Shown here one piece after another: positions 35,259-43,358 of a DNA stretch of 64,000 nt. Source of the DNA: Arthrobacter_H sp030452125. GTDB lineage: Bacteria; Actinomycetota; Actinomycetes; Actinomycetales; Micrococcaceae. A model generated the notes under the pieces. The model saw only the letters and a program-made list of their open reading frames with translations, did no database searches and had not been told where the DNA came from. Positions within the stretch are counted from its first letter, which is position 1. Every line of letters begins with the position of its first letter. The stretch is taken from the NCBI GenBank assembly GCA_052379645.1, contig JBQSYU010000008.1. The stretch is one strand, 5' to 3'. A program made the position numbers and the translations under genes.

Positions 35259-36818
35259 CTACTTCGGGTCGACGCCGACGGTTGAGGCACCGGAGGCGAG
35301 CCAGGCGTCGTAGGTGCTCTTCCATTCGGCGTTCATCGGGAACAGGCCTTCGACCTGGTGGCCCTGGCGGACCTGTTCGAAGGTGAACTCGTCCTTGCGT
35401 TCCTGCTCCATCGCCTCCTCGGCGACCTGCTCGGCCAGTGCCGGGGGGATGACCAGGATGCCGTCGTCGTCGGCGACGATGATGTCACCGGGCTGCACGG
35501 TGGTGCCGCCGCAGGCGATGGTGAGGTCGGTGTCCCATGGGACGTGCTTGCGGCCGAGCACCGCGGGGTGCGAACCGCTGTAGTAGGCGGGGATCTCCAG
35601 TTCGGAGACCGCGGTGAGGTCGCGGACGCCGCCGTCGGTGATGATGGCCGCCGCCCCACGGACCTGGGCGCGCAGTCCCAGGATGTCGCCCAGGGTGCCC
35701 GAGCCGGTTTCGCCGCGGGCCTCCATGACGAGGATCTCGCCTTCGTTCACCGAATCGATCGCCCGCTTCTGGGCGTTGAAACCGCCGCCGTGGGACTTGA
35801 AGAGGTCCTCGCGGTTGGGGACGAAGCGCAGGGTCCGGGCGGTGCCGATGACCTTGTGTCCGGTCTTGGTCGGGTGCAGGCCGTCGATCGAGACGTTGTT
35901 CAGTCCGTGCTTGCGCAAGGTGGCCGAGATCGTCGCGGTGGCCACCGCGTTCAGCTTCGCCTTCAGATCCTCGGTGAGGACGACGGCGGAGCCGGCGGCC
36001 GGGGAGAGGGCGCCGGCCGCGGAGGCGGCCTCGCGGGAGCCGTAGGCGTCGATCAGATCCGTTTCGGAGAGCCGGGGCTGGTTCCCGAAGCTGCCCATTG
36101 CCGCCGTGCCCTGGATGACCGGGGTGGTCAGCCGGCCGGTGCTCAGCCCCGAGGCCGGGTCGTCGACCTCGACCTCGACGGTGTCCCCGGGGACGATGAC
36201 CGAAGAGCCGGCCGGGGTGCCGGTGAGGATGACGTCCCCGGGTTCCAGGGTCATCAGCTGGGAGAGGTCGGCGACGATGCGGGCGAAGTCGAAGATCAGC
36301 CCGGCGGTCGTGTCGTCCTGGACCAGCTCCTGGTTGACCCAGGTGCGGATCCGCAGCTTCGCCGGGTCGATGGAGGCGGCCGGCAGCATGGCCGGGCCCA
36401 TGGGGGTGAAGCCGTCGCCCGATTTGGAGCGGACGTTGGAGCCCTTATCGGCGTACTTCATGTCGTAGACGCCCAGGTCGTTGGAGGCGGTGACCCCGCC
36501 GACGTGGGCCCAGGCCTGATCGGGGGAGACCCGGCGGGCCGTGGTGCCGATGACCAGGGCGATCTCGCCTTCGAAGGCCAGGGCCTCGGTGCCCGCGGGC
36601 CGTTCGACGGGTGTTCCGGAGACCGACAGCGAGGAGGCGGCCTTCATGAAGTAGGAGGGATGCTCCGGGGTGCGCCCGCGCTGGGCGGCCCGCGAGGCGT
36701 AGCTCAGATGGACGGCCAGCACCTTCCCGACGGCGTCGATCATGGACTCGTCGACCGGTACGGTCCGAACTGCGCCCTGCTCGCCGGTGTCTACTTCGGG
36801 ATTCTGCTCCAACGCCAC
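35259..36818 (-). CDS. fused fumarylacetoacetate-hydrolase (HpaG-like) and RraA-like protein
   Basis: A 519-aa two-domain protein. Residues about 20-250 form a fumarylacetoacetate hydrolase domain (LAFEGEIALVIGTTARRV, VTASNDLGVYDMKYADKG, LEPGDVILTGTPAGSS), as in HpaG isomerase/decarboxylase. Residues about 300-490 form an RraA/HMG-aldolase-like domain (DGLHPTKTGHKVIGTARTL, AIITDGGVRDLTAVSELEIPAYYSG, QPGDIIVADDDGILVIP). It could combine decarboxylation or isomerisation with aldol or oxaloacetate-type cleavage in the pathway. GTG 36818 has AGGAGG 4 nt upstream. First gene of the operon. Confidence 0.85.
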   Translation of the reverse strand: MALEQNPEVDTGEQGAVRTVPVDESMIDAVGKVLAVHLSYASRAAQRGRTPEHPSYFMKAASSLSVSGTPVERPAGTEALAFEGEIALVIGTTARRVSPDQAWAHVGGVTASNDLGVYDMKYADKGSNVRSKSGDGFTPMGPAMLPAASIDPAKLRIRTWVNQELVQDDTTAGLIFDFARIVADLSQLMTLEPGDVILTGTPAGSSVIVPGDTVEVEVDDPASGLSTGRLTTPVIQGTAAMGSFGNQPRLSETDLIDAYGSREAASAAGALSPAAGSAVVLTEDLKAKLNAVATATISATLRKHGLNNVSIDGLHPTKTGHKVIGTARTLRFVPNREDLFKSHGGGFNAQKRAIDSVNEGEILVMEARGETGSGTLGDILGLRAQVRGAAAIITDGGVRDLTAVSELEIPAYYSGSHPAVLGRKHVPWDTDLTIACGGTTVQPGDIIVADDDGILVIPPALAEQVAEEAMEQERKDEFTFEQVRQGHQVEGLFPMNAEWKSTYDAWLASGASTVGVDPK

Positions 36819-36840
36819 GGTTCCTCCTGTGATGTACGAA

Positions 36841-36852
36841 ATCGTATACGAT
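36841..36852. promoter_or_regulatory. GntR-type operator of the homoprotocatechuate operon
   Basis: ATCGTATACGAT is a perfect 12-bp palindrome 22 nt upstream of the GTG start at 36818. FCD-type GntR regulators commonly bind GTATAC-centred palindromes, and such a regulator is encoded in this operon. Confidence 0.65.
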
Positions 36853-36921
36853 CTATCATGCCCTGTGGACCACATCACGTCAAGGGGATCAGGGGTGTGG
36901 AATGAACCTGTTGGAGACGGC

Positions 36922-36952
36922 GCAAGGCCGCCCGGTAGCCGGGCGGCCTTGC
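36922..36952. terminator. hairpin terminator downstream of the second dehydrogenase operon
   Basis: A perfect 14-bp stem, GCAAGGCCGCCCGG (36922-36935) and its complement (36939-36952), with a TAG loop. It lies 20 bp past the last stop of the minus-strand operon (36973). Confidence 0.8.
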
Positions 36953-36972
36953 TGTCCTTCAGGGGTGGGGCG

Positions 36973-37836
36973 TTAGCCGTTGATGAACTCCACGGCCGCC
37001 TGCTTATACGCACGCGAGGTCACCGCATTGGCGTGGGTGCGCACCGGCAGGATCAGCTCCTGGACCTCGGCCCCGGGACCCTGGTGCTCCTGGGCCAGCT
37101 GAACGAGCGTCGGCAAGGTCGCCGCCAGTTCGTCGCGTTCGCCGGCCACCAGCAACACCGGCATCGAGGGCACGGCCTCCGCGGGGTCGAAGGGCTCGGA
37201 TTTGATGGCCTCGATCAGGGACAGCATCGAGAACATGTTGTTCGTGGGCACCAGCTGGGCCATGCGCACCAGCTCCGCCGTCGTGGGGTCCCCGATCTCG
37301 GAACCGCCGGCGAGGTGCTCCCGGGCCGCGTCGAGGTCGAAGGTCGCCAACGGGTCGTTGCTGGCCGGCCCGCCGAGCACCACCCGGCGCACCAGTTGGT
37401 CCTGGGTCCCGGCGAACTCCCAGGCCAGACGTGAGCCCAGCGAGTAGCCCAACACGTCCACCCCCGAGGCTGGATCCCCGTCGGCCAACGGCCTGACGTG
37501 CTGGTCCTGCAGGATCTGCAGGAGCTCCGCACGGATCCGGCTGGGGGTGTAGGCATCGAGGTCATCCGGGGCGGGGCTGAGCCCGTGACCCGGCAGATCC
37601 ACGGCAATGACCTTGCGACCGGCGTCGTTCAGGGCGGTGATCCACCCGGTGGCGACCCAGTTCAGTTCGGTGGAGGAGGCGAATCCGTGGATGAGCAGGA
37701 CCGGGCGGGAGGCCGAGTCGTCCCCGGCGGAGAAGATCCGCACGGCCAGGGAATTCTCGGTGCCCTCCACCCGGTGTTCCGCCTCATGATGTGCGGTGGC
37801 CGGCCGGTCCGCGCCGGTGTTTTCGACCGGGGCCAC
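36973..37836 (-). CDS. alpha/beta hydrolase in place of an E2 catalytic domain (AcoC-like)
   Basis: A 287-residue alpha/beta hydrolase: LLIHGFASSTELNW (oxyanion region), nucleophile Ser132 in GYSLGSRLAWEF, an acidic candidate in AGERDELAATLP, and a late His in VRTHANAV. GTG 37836 starts 2 nt after the stop of the lipoyl-protein gene. In acetoin dehydrogenases the AcoC E2 is a lipoyl domain fused to an alpha/beta-fold domain. Here the same two parts seem to be separate genes, so this is probably the acyl-handling half of the E2, or a thioesterase of the same complex. Confidence 0.72.
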   Translation of the reverse strand: MAPVENTGADRPATAHHEAEHRVEGTENSLAVRIFSAGDDSASRPVLLIHGFASSTELNWVATGWITALNDAGRKVIAVDLPGHGLSPAPDDLDAYTPSRIRAELLQILQDQHVRPLADGDPASGVDVLGYSLGSRLAWEFAGTQDQLVRRVVLGGPASNDPLATFDLDAAREHLAGGSEIGDPTTAELVRMAQLVPTNNMFSMLSLIEAIKSEPFDPAEAVPSMPVLLVAGERDELAATLPTLVQLAQEHQGPGAEVQELILPVRTHANAVTSRAYKQAAVEFING

Positions 37837-37838
37837 GA

Positions 37839-38168
37839 TCAGTCCTCGTCCAGGTTGGCGCTCAGACGCACCCGGCGCTTCGGGGCGGCTTCCTTGGGTA
37901 CGGTGCCCACGATGCCTGCGGTGTCGTCGGGGACCTCGAAGACGATCAGGTCCTCGCCGACGTTGATCGTGTCGCCGGGCTCGCCGTGGATGCGCAGCAC
38001 CTTGCCGGCCTGCGGGGACGGCAGCTCCAGCGAGCTCTTGGTCGTTTCGACCTCGACGAGCGGCTGGTTGCGCTCGACCTGGTCGCCGACGGCCACCAGC
38101 CATTCGAGCACGGTCGCGTCGATGAGGCCTTCACCCAGATCGGGCAGCGGGAAGGAAATTTCAGCCAC
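37839..38168 (-). CDS. free-standing lipoyl-domain protein (truncated or split E2)
   Basis: A 109-residue protein with one lipoyl domain and lipoyl Lys44 (VETTKSSLEL). A short charged tail ends it (EAAPKRRVRLSANLDED). There is no subunit-binding domain and no acyltransferase domain, which normal E2 proteins of about 400 aa carry. GTG 38168 overlaps the end of the E1 beta gene by 8 bp. It should shuttle the acyl group from E1, but the second half of the E2 reaction must be done by another protein. Confidence 0.82.
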   Translation of the reverse strand: MAEISFPLPDLGEGLIDATVLEWLVAVGDQVERNQPLVEVETTKSSLELPSPQAGKVLRIHGEPGDTINVGEDLIVFEVPDDTAGIVGTVPKEAAPKRRVRLSANLDED

Positions 38169-39192
38169 GGCGGTACTCCAATACTCGTTGAATGCCGAAC
38201 AGGATGCGGTCGATGTTGGGGATGTACTCGTCCTCCAGGTCACCTGAGGGATACGGTACGTCGAAACCGGTCACCCGCTCAACGGGTGCCTTGAGCACCC
38301 CGAAGCAGGACTCGGAGACCAGCTGGGCGACTTCGGCGCCCAGCCCCGCGGTCCGCGGGCCCTCATGGACGACGACGGCGCGTTTGGTCTTGGAGACCGA
38401 GGCGGCCAGACCGGCGGCGTCGATGGGCTTGAGCCAGCGCAGGTCCAACACCTCGATGCTGATCCCGTCCTCTTCGGCCAGTTCGGCGACCTGCAGGCAG
38501 CGGGCGACCATGGCGCCCCAGGCAATGAGGGTCAGATGGCGGCCTTCGCGGGCGATGACCGAGCCCTCCAGGTCCCCGGGGTTCTCGGTGTCGACCTCGC
38601 CCTTCTGCCAGTAGCGGGACTTCGGCTCCATGAACATGACCGGATCGGGCATGAGGACCGACTTCTTCAGCAGGTGGTACGCCTGGTGCGGGGTCGAGGG
38701 GGAGACGACCTTGAGCCCGGGGACGTGGGCGAAGAGCGACTCGAGGGACTCGGTATGCATTTCGGGGGCGCGGATGCCGCCGAAGGAGGGCACGCGCAGG
38801 GTCACCGGCATCGGCAACGTCCCGCGGGAACGGTAGTTCATCCGGCCCAGCTGGCAGACGATCTGGTTGATCGCCGGGTAGGCGAAACCGTCGAACTGTA
38901 CTTCGGGGATCGGATGCCAGCCGGCCATGGCCAGCCCGATGGACATGCCCAGGATGCCGGATTCGGCCAGCGGGGTGTCATAGACGCGGGTGCTGCCGTG
39001 TTTGGCCTGCAGCCCGTCGGTGATGCGGAAGACGCCGCCGAGGCCGCCGACGTCCTCGCCGAAGATCATCGAGCGCGGGTCTTCGGTCAATAGTTCGTCC
39101 AGGCCGCGGTTCAGGGCCTTTTGCATGGACATTTCGACGACGGTGTTCTCCATCGGACGCTCCTGCACGGTTGCGGTGGCCGGGTTAGACAT
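38161..39192 (-). CDS. 2-oxoacid dehydrogenase E1 component, beta subunit (branched-chain type)
   Basis: 343 aa. Family segments: MQKALNRGLDELLTEDPRSMIFGEDVGGLGGVF, RVYDTPLAESGILGMSIGLAMAG and FAHVPGLKVVSPSTPHQAYHLLKKS. The FGEDVGGLGGVFRITDGLQ stretch is closer to branched-chain oxoacid or actinobacterial 'pdhB-2' subunits than to the first cluster. It overlaps E1 alpha and the lipoyl gene by 8 bp each, so all are coupled. Confidence 0.88.
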   Translation of the reverse strand: MSNPATATVQERPMENTVVEMSMQKALNRGLDELLTEDPRSMIFGEDVGGLGGVFRITDGLQAKHGSTRVYDTPLAESGILGMSIGLAMAGWHPIPEVQFDGFAYPAINQIVCQLGRMNYRSRGTLPMPVTLRVPSFGGIRAPEMHTESLESLFAHVPGLKVVSPSTPHQAYHLLKKSVLMPDPVMFMEPKSRYWQKGEVDTENPGDLEGSVIAREGRHLTLIAWGAMVARCLQVAELAEEDGISIEVLDLRWLKPIDAAGLAASVSKTKRAVVVHEGPRTAGLGAEVAQLVSESCFGVLKAPVERVTGFDVPYPSGDLEDEYIPNIDRILFGIQRVLEYRRG

Positions 39193-40216
39193 GTTCGGAT
39201 TCCTCTCGCCAGTTCGCGGCCTGGGCTGCTAGTGCTTCGGTGGGTTCCTGGAAGACGAAGTCGAACATCTCCGTGCCCGGGCGGGCGTCGAGAGCGTCGA
39301 CTCCGAGGCGGACCTGCTCGACGAATTCGCCGGCCTGCTCGCTGATGTCGGCTACCGTCGCGTCATCGAGGGCGCCTGCTTCACGCAGGGTCGCTTCGAG
39401 GCGGTTCAGCGGGTCCTCGCCGCCGTCACGACGTTCATCGTCCAGGCTGCGGTAACGGCCCGGGTCATCGGAGGTGGAGTGCGGTCCGCGGCGGTAGGTC
39501 ATGGCCTCCACCATGGCCGGACCGTTGCCTGCCCTGCCGTGTTCGACGGCGGCACGTACGGCGCGGACCACGGCGACGACGTCGTTGCCGTCGACCTGGA
39601 TCGAGGGGATCGCGTAGCCGGCCCCGCGCGCGGCAACGGAGCCGCCGGCGACCTGGCGTTCGGTGGGAACCGAGATGGCCCAGCCGTTGTTCTGCGTGAA
39701 GAAGACCACCGGGGCCTTGTAGACCGAGGCGAAGTTCATGGCCTCGTGGACGTCGCCCTGCGAACTGGCGCCATCACCGAAGTAGGTGAGCGCGACGTTG
39801 CCGGTGCCATCGACGGTCTGTCCGTGGGCCCAGCCCACGGCGTGCAGCACCGAACCGGCGACGACGGCCTGGATGGGTGCCACATGGGTTTCGGCGGGGT
39901 TCCACAGGCCACCATGCCAGGAGGCCTTATGGGTGGACATGTACTCGACCATGTCGACCCCGGCGGCCAGGGCGACGCCCATTTCGCGGTAGGTGGGGAA
40001 GGCGAAGTCGCGGGCGAAGTCCAGCGCGTAGGCGCTGCCCACCTGGGCTGCTTCCTGGCCCAGTTCCGGGGCGTAACCGGGCAGGATGCCCTGTCGCTGC
40101 CAGGCGATGGCGGCGACATCGAGCTGCCGCGTGCGCACCATCAGGGAATACAGCTTCAGTAGTTCATCGGTGCCGAGCTCGTCGGCGTGCGGCTCAAGCC
40201 GGGGTGCATCGGTCAT
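39185..40216 (-). CDS. 2-oxoacid dehydrogenase E1 component, alpha subunit (branched-chain type)
   Basis: About 343 aa. The thiamine-diphosphate motif is TYFGDGASSQGDVHEAMNFASVY with the paired Asn in FTQNNGW. HSTSDDPGRYRS is typical of branched-chain E1 alpha. The substrate is likely a branched-chain 2-oxoacid, but pyruvate is not excluded. ATG 40216 has AGGGAG 8 nt upstream. First gene of a four-gene operon divergent from an Lrp/AsnC regulator, a layout known for branched-chain (bkd) operons. Confidence 0.88.
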   Translation of the reverse strand: MTDAPRLEPHADELGTDELLKLYSLMVRTRQLDVAAIAWQRQGILPGYAPELGQEAAQVGSAYALDFARDFAFPTYREMGVALAAGVDMVEYMSTHKASWHGGLWNPAETHVAPIQAVVAGSVLHAVGWAHGQTVDGTGNVALTYFGDGASSQGDVHEAMNFASVYKAPVVFFTQNNGWAISVPTERQVAGGSVAARGAGYAIPSIQVDGNDVVAVVRAVRAAVEHGRAGNGPAMVEAMTYRRGPHSTSDDPGRYRSLDDERRDGGEDPLNRLEATLREAGALDDATVADISEQAGEFVEQVRLGVDALDARPGTEMFDFVFQEPTEALAAQAANWREESEHV

Positions 40217-40372
40217 GTTCGACTCCCTGGGGGTGTGGTTCGGTGGACTTGCTCCGACCGTAATGACCCGGAAGTTCATGCGCAATACGCCGATGGTTGG
40301 ACCAACAATCTGCGCAGAGTGTCTATAGTTAAGAATGATCAACTGTGCACATTGTATAGCTAGGAGGGGTTA
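40217..40372. promoter_or_regulatory. divergent promoter region between E1 alpha and the Lrp/AsnC gene
   Basis: A 156-bp AT-richer region. It contains the palindrome GTTGG-A-CCAAC (40296-40306) and a TGTATA/TATAGC -10-like element directly before AGGAGGGG, the ribosome site of the GTG at 40373. Lrp-type regulators bind such regions as multimers; individual sites cannot be fixed by eye. Confidence 0.45.
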
Positions 40373-40852
40373 GTGAAGATCGACGAATTGGACGCCAGGA
40401 TCCTGGAGGAGTTCTCCTCGGACCCACGGATGTCGGTCCTGGAGGCCTCCCGGACCCTGGGGGTCGCCCGGGCCACGGTGCAGTCGCGGCTGGATAAGCT
40501 CACCCGTGAAGAGGTGGTCACCGGCTGGGGACCGCACCTTTCGGCCGAGGGGCTCGGATACCCGGTGCGCGCCTACTGTTCCCTGGTGATCCACCAGGAT
40601 GCCGGTCACGACGGTGTGGCCGCCGCCCTGTCCGAGGTCCCCGAGGTGCTCGAACTCCAGACCGTCTCGGGCGAGTCCGACCTGATGGCCACCATCGTGG
40701 CCACGTCCAACGACGACCTGCAACGGGTCCTGGACGCGATCATTGCCACCCGGACGGTGTTGCGCAGTTCCTCGTTGGTGGTGCTGAACTCGCCCATCCC
40801 GTTGCGCATGCTGCCGCTGGCGAGGGCGGCTGGCCAGCGAGCGGATAGGTAG
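40373..40852 (+). CDS. Lrp/AsnC-family transcriptional regulator
   Basis: 159 aa with an N-terminal HTH (IDELDARILEEFSSDPRMSVLEASRTLGVARATVQSRLDKLTREEVV) and a C-terminal RAM effector domain (VLELQTVSGESDLMATIVATSNDDLQRVL). GTG 40373 has a strong AGGAGGGG. It is divergent from the branched-chain-type dehydrogenase operon and probably regulates it in response to an amino acid. Confidence 0.88.
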   Translation: MKIDELDARILEEFSSDPRMSVLEASRTLGVARATVQSRLDKLTREEVVTGWGPHLSAEGLGYPVRAYCSLVIHQDAGHDGVAAALSEVPEVLELQTVSGESDLMATIVATSNDDLQRVLDAIIATRTVLRSSSLVVLNSPIPLRMLPLARAAGQRADR

Positions 40853-41248
40853 TTGACACGTATTGGTGCCTCAATCAAGAACGTCCTAACGCCTAAGTAG
40901 CGAAATCAATCCAACAATGCGCGCTCTGGCTGCTTAAAAAGCCTTGAGGAATGGATTCCAAGGGCGGACCGTGGAACCGCATTCGTGTTGAGAGCCGTGT
41001 GCGTCTTGAATCGGCCAGCCAGTAAAACTGATAGATGGATGGCATACAAGAACGCAAATCAGGGCCAGTTTCCAAGCTGGTCCGATGAGTCATTGCGTTG
41101 GTGGTGTTGATGACGACTAGATCTCCTAGAAAACCCCGTCGATGTTCTGAGAGACGGTCGCACCACCTTCCTCTTTCGGCGGGATGGAGAAAAGCCGTCG
41201 TGTGTGAGAAAGGTGGGGAGAGCAGTAACCGAGGCGGGGATAGACGTC
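40853..41248. other. 396-bp lower-GC gap without a supported gene
   Basis: GC falls clearly below the flanks. Short open frames exist on both strands, but none has a ribosome site or a recognisable sequence. I saw no IS ends or RNA fold. It may be a scar of past insertion, together with the orphan gene beside it. Confidence 0.4.
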
Positions 41249-41833
41249 CTAAAAGCCGAACGATCCGTCCTCCCGGGCCAGCGAGGTGATCGTCATTAGG
41301 GCGCTCATTCTAGTCACAACTTCAGAATCCGGTTGGAGGCTGTCTGTCCATTCGTCGACAGCATCGGCGACATCTGTTGCGAAATTATGTACTTCTAGTT
41401 GCAGTTTTCCGTTTACAGAATTGCAGTGAATACTGTTGCCGTTTGGTAGTGGGCTGGTGAATTGGAACTCGCGAAAGACTCGGTCCACTGCATTCTTCAT
41501 ATTTCCTGCGGTGTCGAATGATCCTTCGTGCAGCACAGCGCACCGTAAGGCATAGAAATCGATCCCGTTGATCCAAACCGTGCCCTTGTCTGTGTACGAT
41601 TCGGTCAGTCTTGACGTGTATTTGTGACTGAAGTTCTGGTCGATCCATCGAACAAAACGAGTGCCTTGCTTAGTATTTGGCCAGGCTAATTTGCTGGCTA
41701 TGTCGGGAAGCGTCAGGGCAAGGGTCAACGCGGAGTACCAATTCTTCTGTTCTACGGCCGTCCGCACGGCGCTCGTTAGATGTTTCATAAGTGGAGCATA
41801 TTTCCCGCTTGTGACAGTTGGGGGTCGAATCAT
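41249..41833 (-). CDS. orphan protein of unknown function, lower GC
   Basis: A 194-residue soluble protein starting MIRPPTVTSGKYAPLMKHLTSAVRTAVEQKNWYSALTLALTLPDI. The middle has GIDFYALRCAVLHEGSFDTAG, reminiscent of a widespread uncharacterised family with an 'ALPDICG ... CYxxRCxLLHQG' pattern. I know no function for it. Base and codon use differ from its neighbours (AT-rich third positions), so it was probably acquired. It stands alone between two gaps. Confidence 0.55.
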   Translation of the reverse strand: MIRPPTVTSGKYAPLMKHLTSAVRTAVEQKNWYSALTLALTLPDIASKLAWPNTKQGTRFVRWIDQNFSHKYTSRLTESYTDKGTVWINGIDFYALRCAVLHEGSFDTAGNMKNAVDRVFREFQFTSPLPNGNSIHCNSVNGKLQLEVHNFATDVADAVDEWTDSLQPDSEVVTRMSALMTITSLAREDGSFGF

Positions 41834-42024
41834 GCCTTGGCGTTGAAATTGGCTTTGCTCTGTATCTCGGGGCCGCTCTAATGCCGTCCCATCAGCAGCC
41901 GGTATTTATGTGTGACACGGACGCATAAGGCTCGAAAAGTAACTGAGGCAATTCGTGTTGCAGATTGTTGCCGTTCAGCTGGCGGTCTGAACGCTTGTCG
42001 CTAGCCTCGCTGCATGAACACGAT

Positions 42025-43356
42025 CTAGCCCACCGGCCGCTCCAGACCCAAGTGCCCGCGCAGCGTTTCGGTCGGGTATTCGGTGCGGTAGAGCCCACGA
42101 CGTTGCAATACCGGCACGACCCGGTCCACGAACTCCTCCAGCGAATCAGGCAGCATCGGCGGCATCAGGTTGAAGCCATCGGCGGCCCCCGAGGTGAACC
42201 AGCGTTCGATGGAGTCGGCGACCTGCTCGGGGGTTCCCACCATGGTGCAGTGGCCTCCTCCTGCAGCCATCCGGCCCAGCAACTGACGCACGGTGGGGCT
42301 TTCGGCCTCGACGATGCGCAGGATGGTGGCGTACCTGCCCTGCGGTCCGCTGAATTCCGTCGCCGGCGGCAGTGCCGGAACGGGGGCATCGAGCTCCCAG
42401 TCGCTGCAGTCCTGACCGATGAACGTCCCCAGCTGGTCCAGTGACTGTTCGGTGGGCAGCAGTGCATCCACCTCGGCCTGCTTCGCCAGCGCTTCGCCCT
42501 CGGTCGATCCCAGGAAGGCGACTAGGCCGGGCATGATCGCCACCTTCGCCGGATCCCTGCCCTCGGCGGCAATGCGCCGCTTCATATCCGAGTAGTAGTC
42601 CTGCCCGCTGGCCAGATCGTAGGCCACCGCGTAGATCCCCTCGGCATGGCGTGCCGCCAACTGGCGACCGGATTCCGAGGCCCCGGCCTGGAACAGGACC
42701 GGGCGGCCCTGGGGTCCCCGGGGGACGTTCAAGGCTCCGGCCACCCCGAAGTGCTCCCCGGAGTGGTTTACGGGTCTGACTTTGTCGGGATCGGCGAAGA
42801 GCCCGGCGCGGTCGGCGAGCACGGCATCGTCGGCCCAGGAATCCCAGAGGGCCAGGGCGACGTCGATGAACTCGGCAGCCCGGGCATAGCGTTCGGGACT
42901 GGGCGGCATGGCATCCATCGAGTGGTTGCGTGCCTCGGCGTCGAACATCGAGGTGACCACGTTCCAACCGATGCGTCCGGCGCTGATGTGATCCAGTGAG
43001 GCGAGCATTCTTGCAGCGTGGTACGGGGTGTAGAAGGTGGTGGAGACGGTGGAGATCAGCCCGATCCTGCTGGTGCTCCGCGCCATGGCGGCCAGCGCGG
43101 TCAACGGTTCGAAGAACCACCGGGGACCGGCTGACGGGTTCCCCGCCGAGTGTCCGTCGGCGAAGAACACGGCGTCGAACAGTCCGGCCTCGGCGGTTTG
43201 GGCCATCCGTTCGTAATGCTCGATGCTGCCCAGCTGTTCGACCGCAGAGTCAGGGTGGCGCCAGGCTGCCTGGTGGTGCCCGCAGGCATTGAGGAAGGCG
43301 TTGAGATGTAGTTGGCGTGGCGCCGTTTCGGCGGTGTCGGTTGTATGTGCGCTCAT
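42025..43356 (-). CDS. LLM-class flavin-dependent monooxygenase, NtaA/SnaA/DszA type
   Basis: 443 aa. Typical stretches are LNAFLNACGHHQAAWRHPDS, FDAVFFADGH, WNVVTSMFDAEARNHSMDAMPPSPERYARAAEFIDVALALWDSW and PVLFQAGASESGRQLAARHAEGIY. These FMNH2-dependent enzymes oxidise N- or S-containing compounds and need a flavin reductase. ATG 43356 lies 2 nt after the SDR stop. The operon is preceded by a TPP riboswitch, which points to a thiamine-related substrate. Confidence 0.88.
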   Translation of the reverse strand: MSAHTTDTAETAPRQLHLNAFLNACGHHQAAWRHPDSAVEQLGSIEHYERMAQTAEAGLFDAVFFADGHSAGNPSAGPRWFFEPLTALAAMARSTSRIGLISTVSTTFYTPYHAARMLASLDHISAGRIGWNVVTSMFDAEARNHSMDAMPPSPERYARAAEFIDVALALWDSWADDAVLADRAGLFADPDKVRPVNHSGEHFGVAGALNVPRGPQGRPVLFQAGASESGRQLAARHAEGIYAVAYDLASGQDYYSDMKRRIAAEGRDPAKVAIMPGLVAFLGSTEGEALAKQAEVDALLPTEQSLDQLGTFIGQDCSDWELDAPVPALPPATEFSGPQGRYATILRIVEAESPTVRQLLGRMAAGGGHCTMVGTPEQVADSIERWFTSGAADGFNLMPPMLPDSLEEFVDRVVPVLQRRGLYRTEYPTETLRGHLGLERPVG

Positions 43357-43358
43357 CT

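Noticed and set aside
33023..35386. A 2.4-kb open frame on the plus strand across the hpa operon
   Set aside because: It is antisense to hpaE, gntR and hpaD, has a composition typical of high-GC shadow frames (Gly, Val, Arg, Asp rich) and no family motif. The same holds for the long plus-strand frames at 15855-18128 and 35358-36905.
40893..41093. 66-aa frame on the minus strand in the lower-GC gap
   Set aside because: No ribosome site, no recognisable sequence, and composition consistent with chance in AT-richer DNA.
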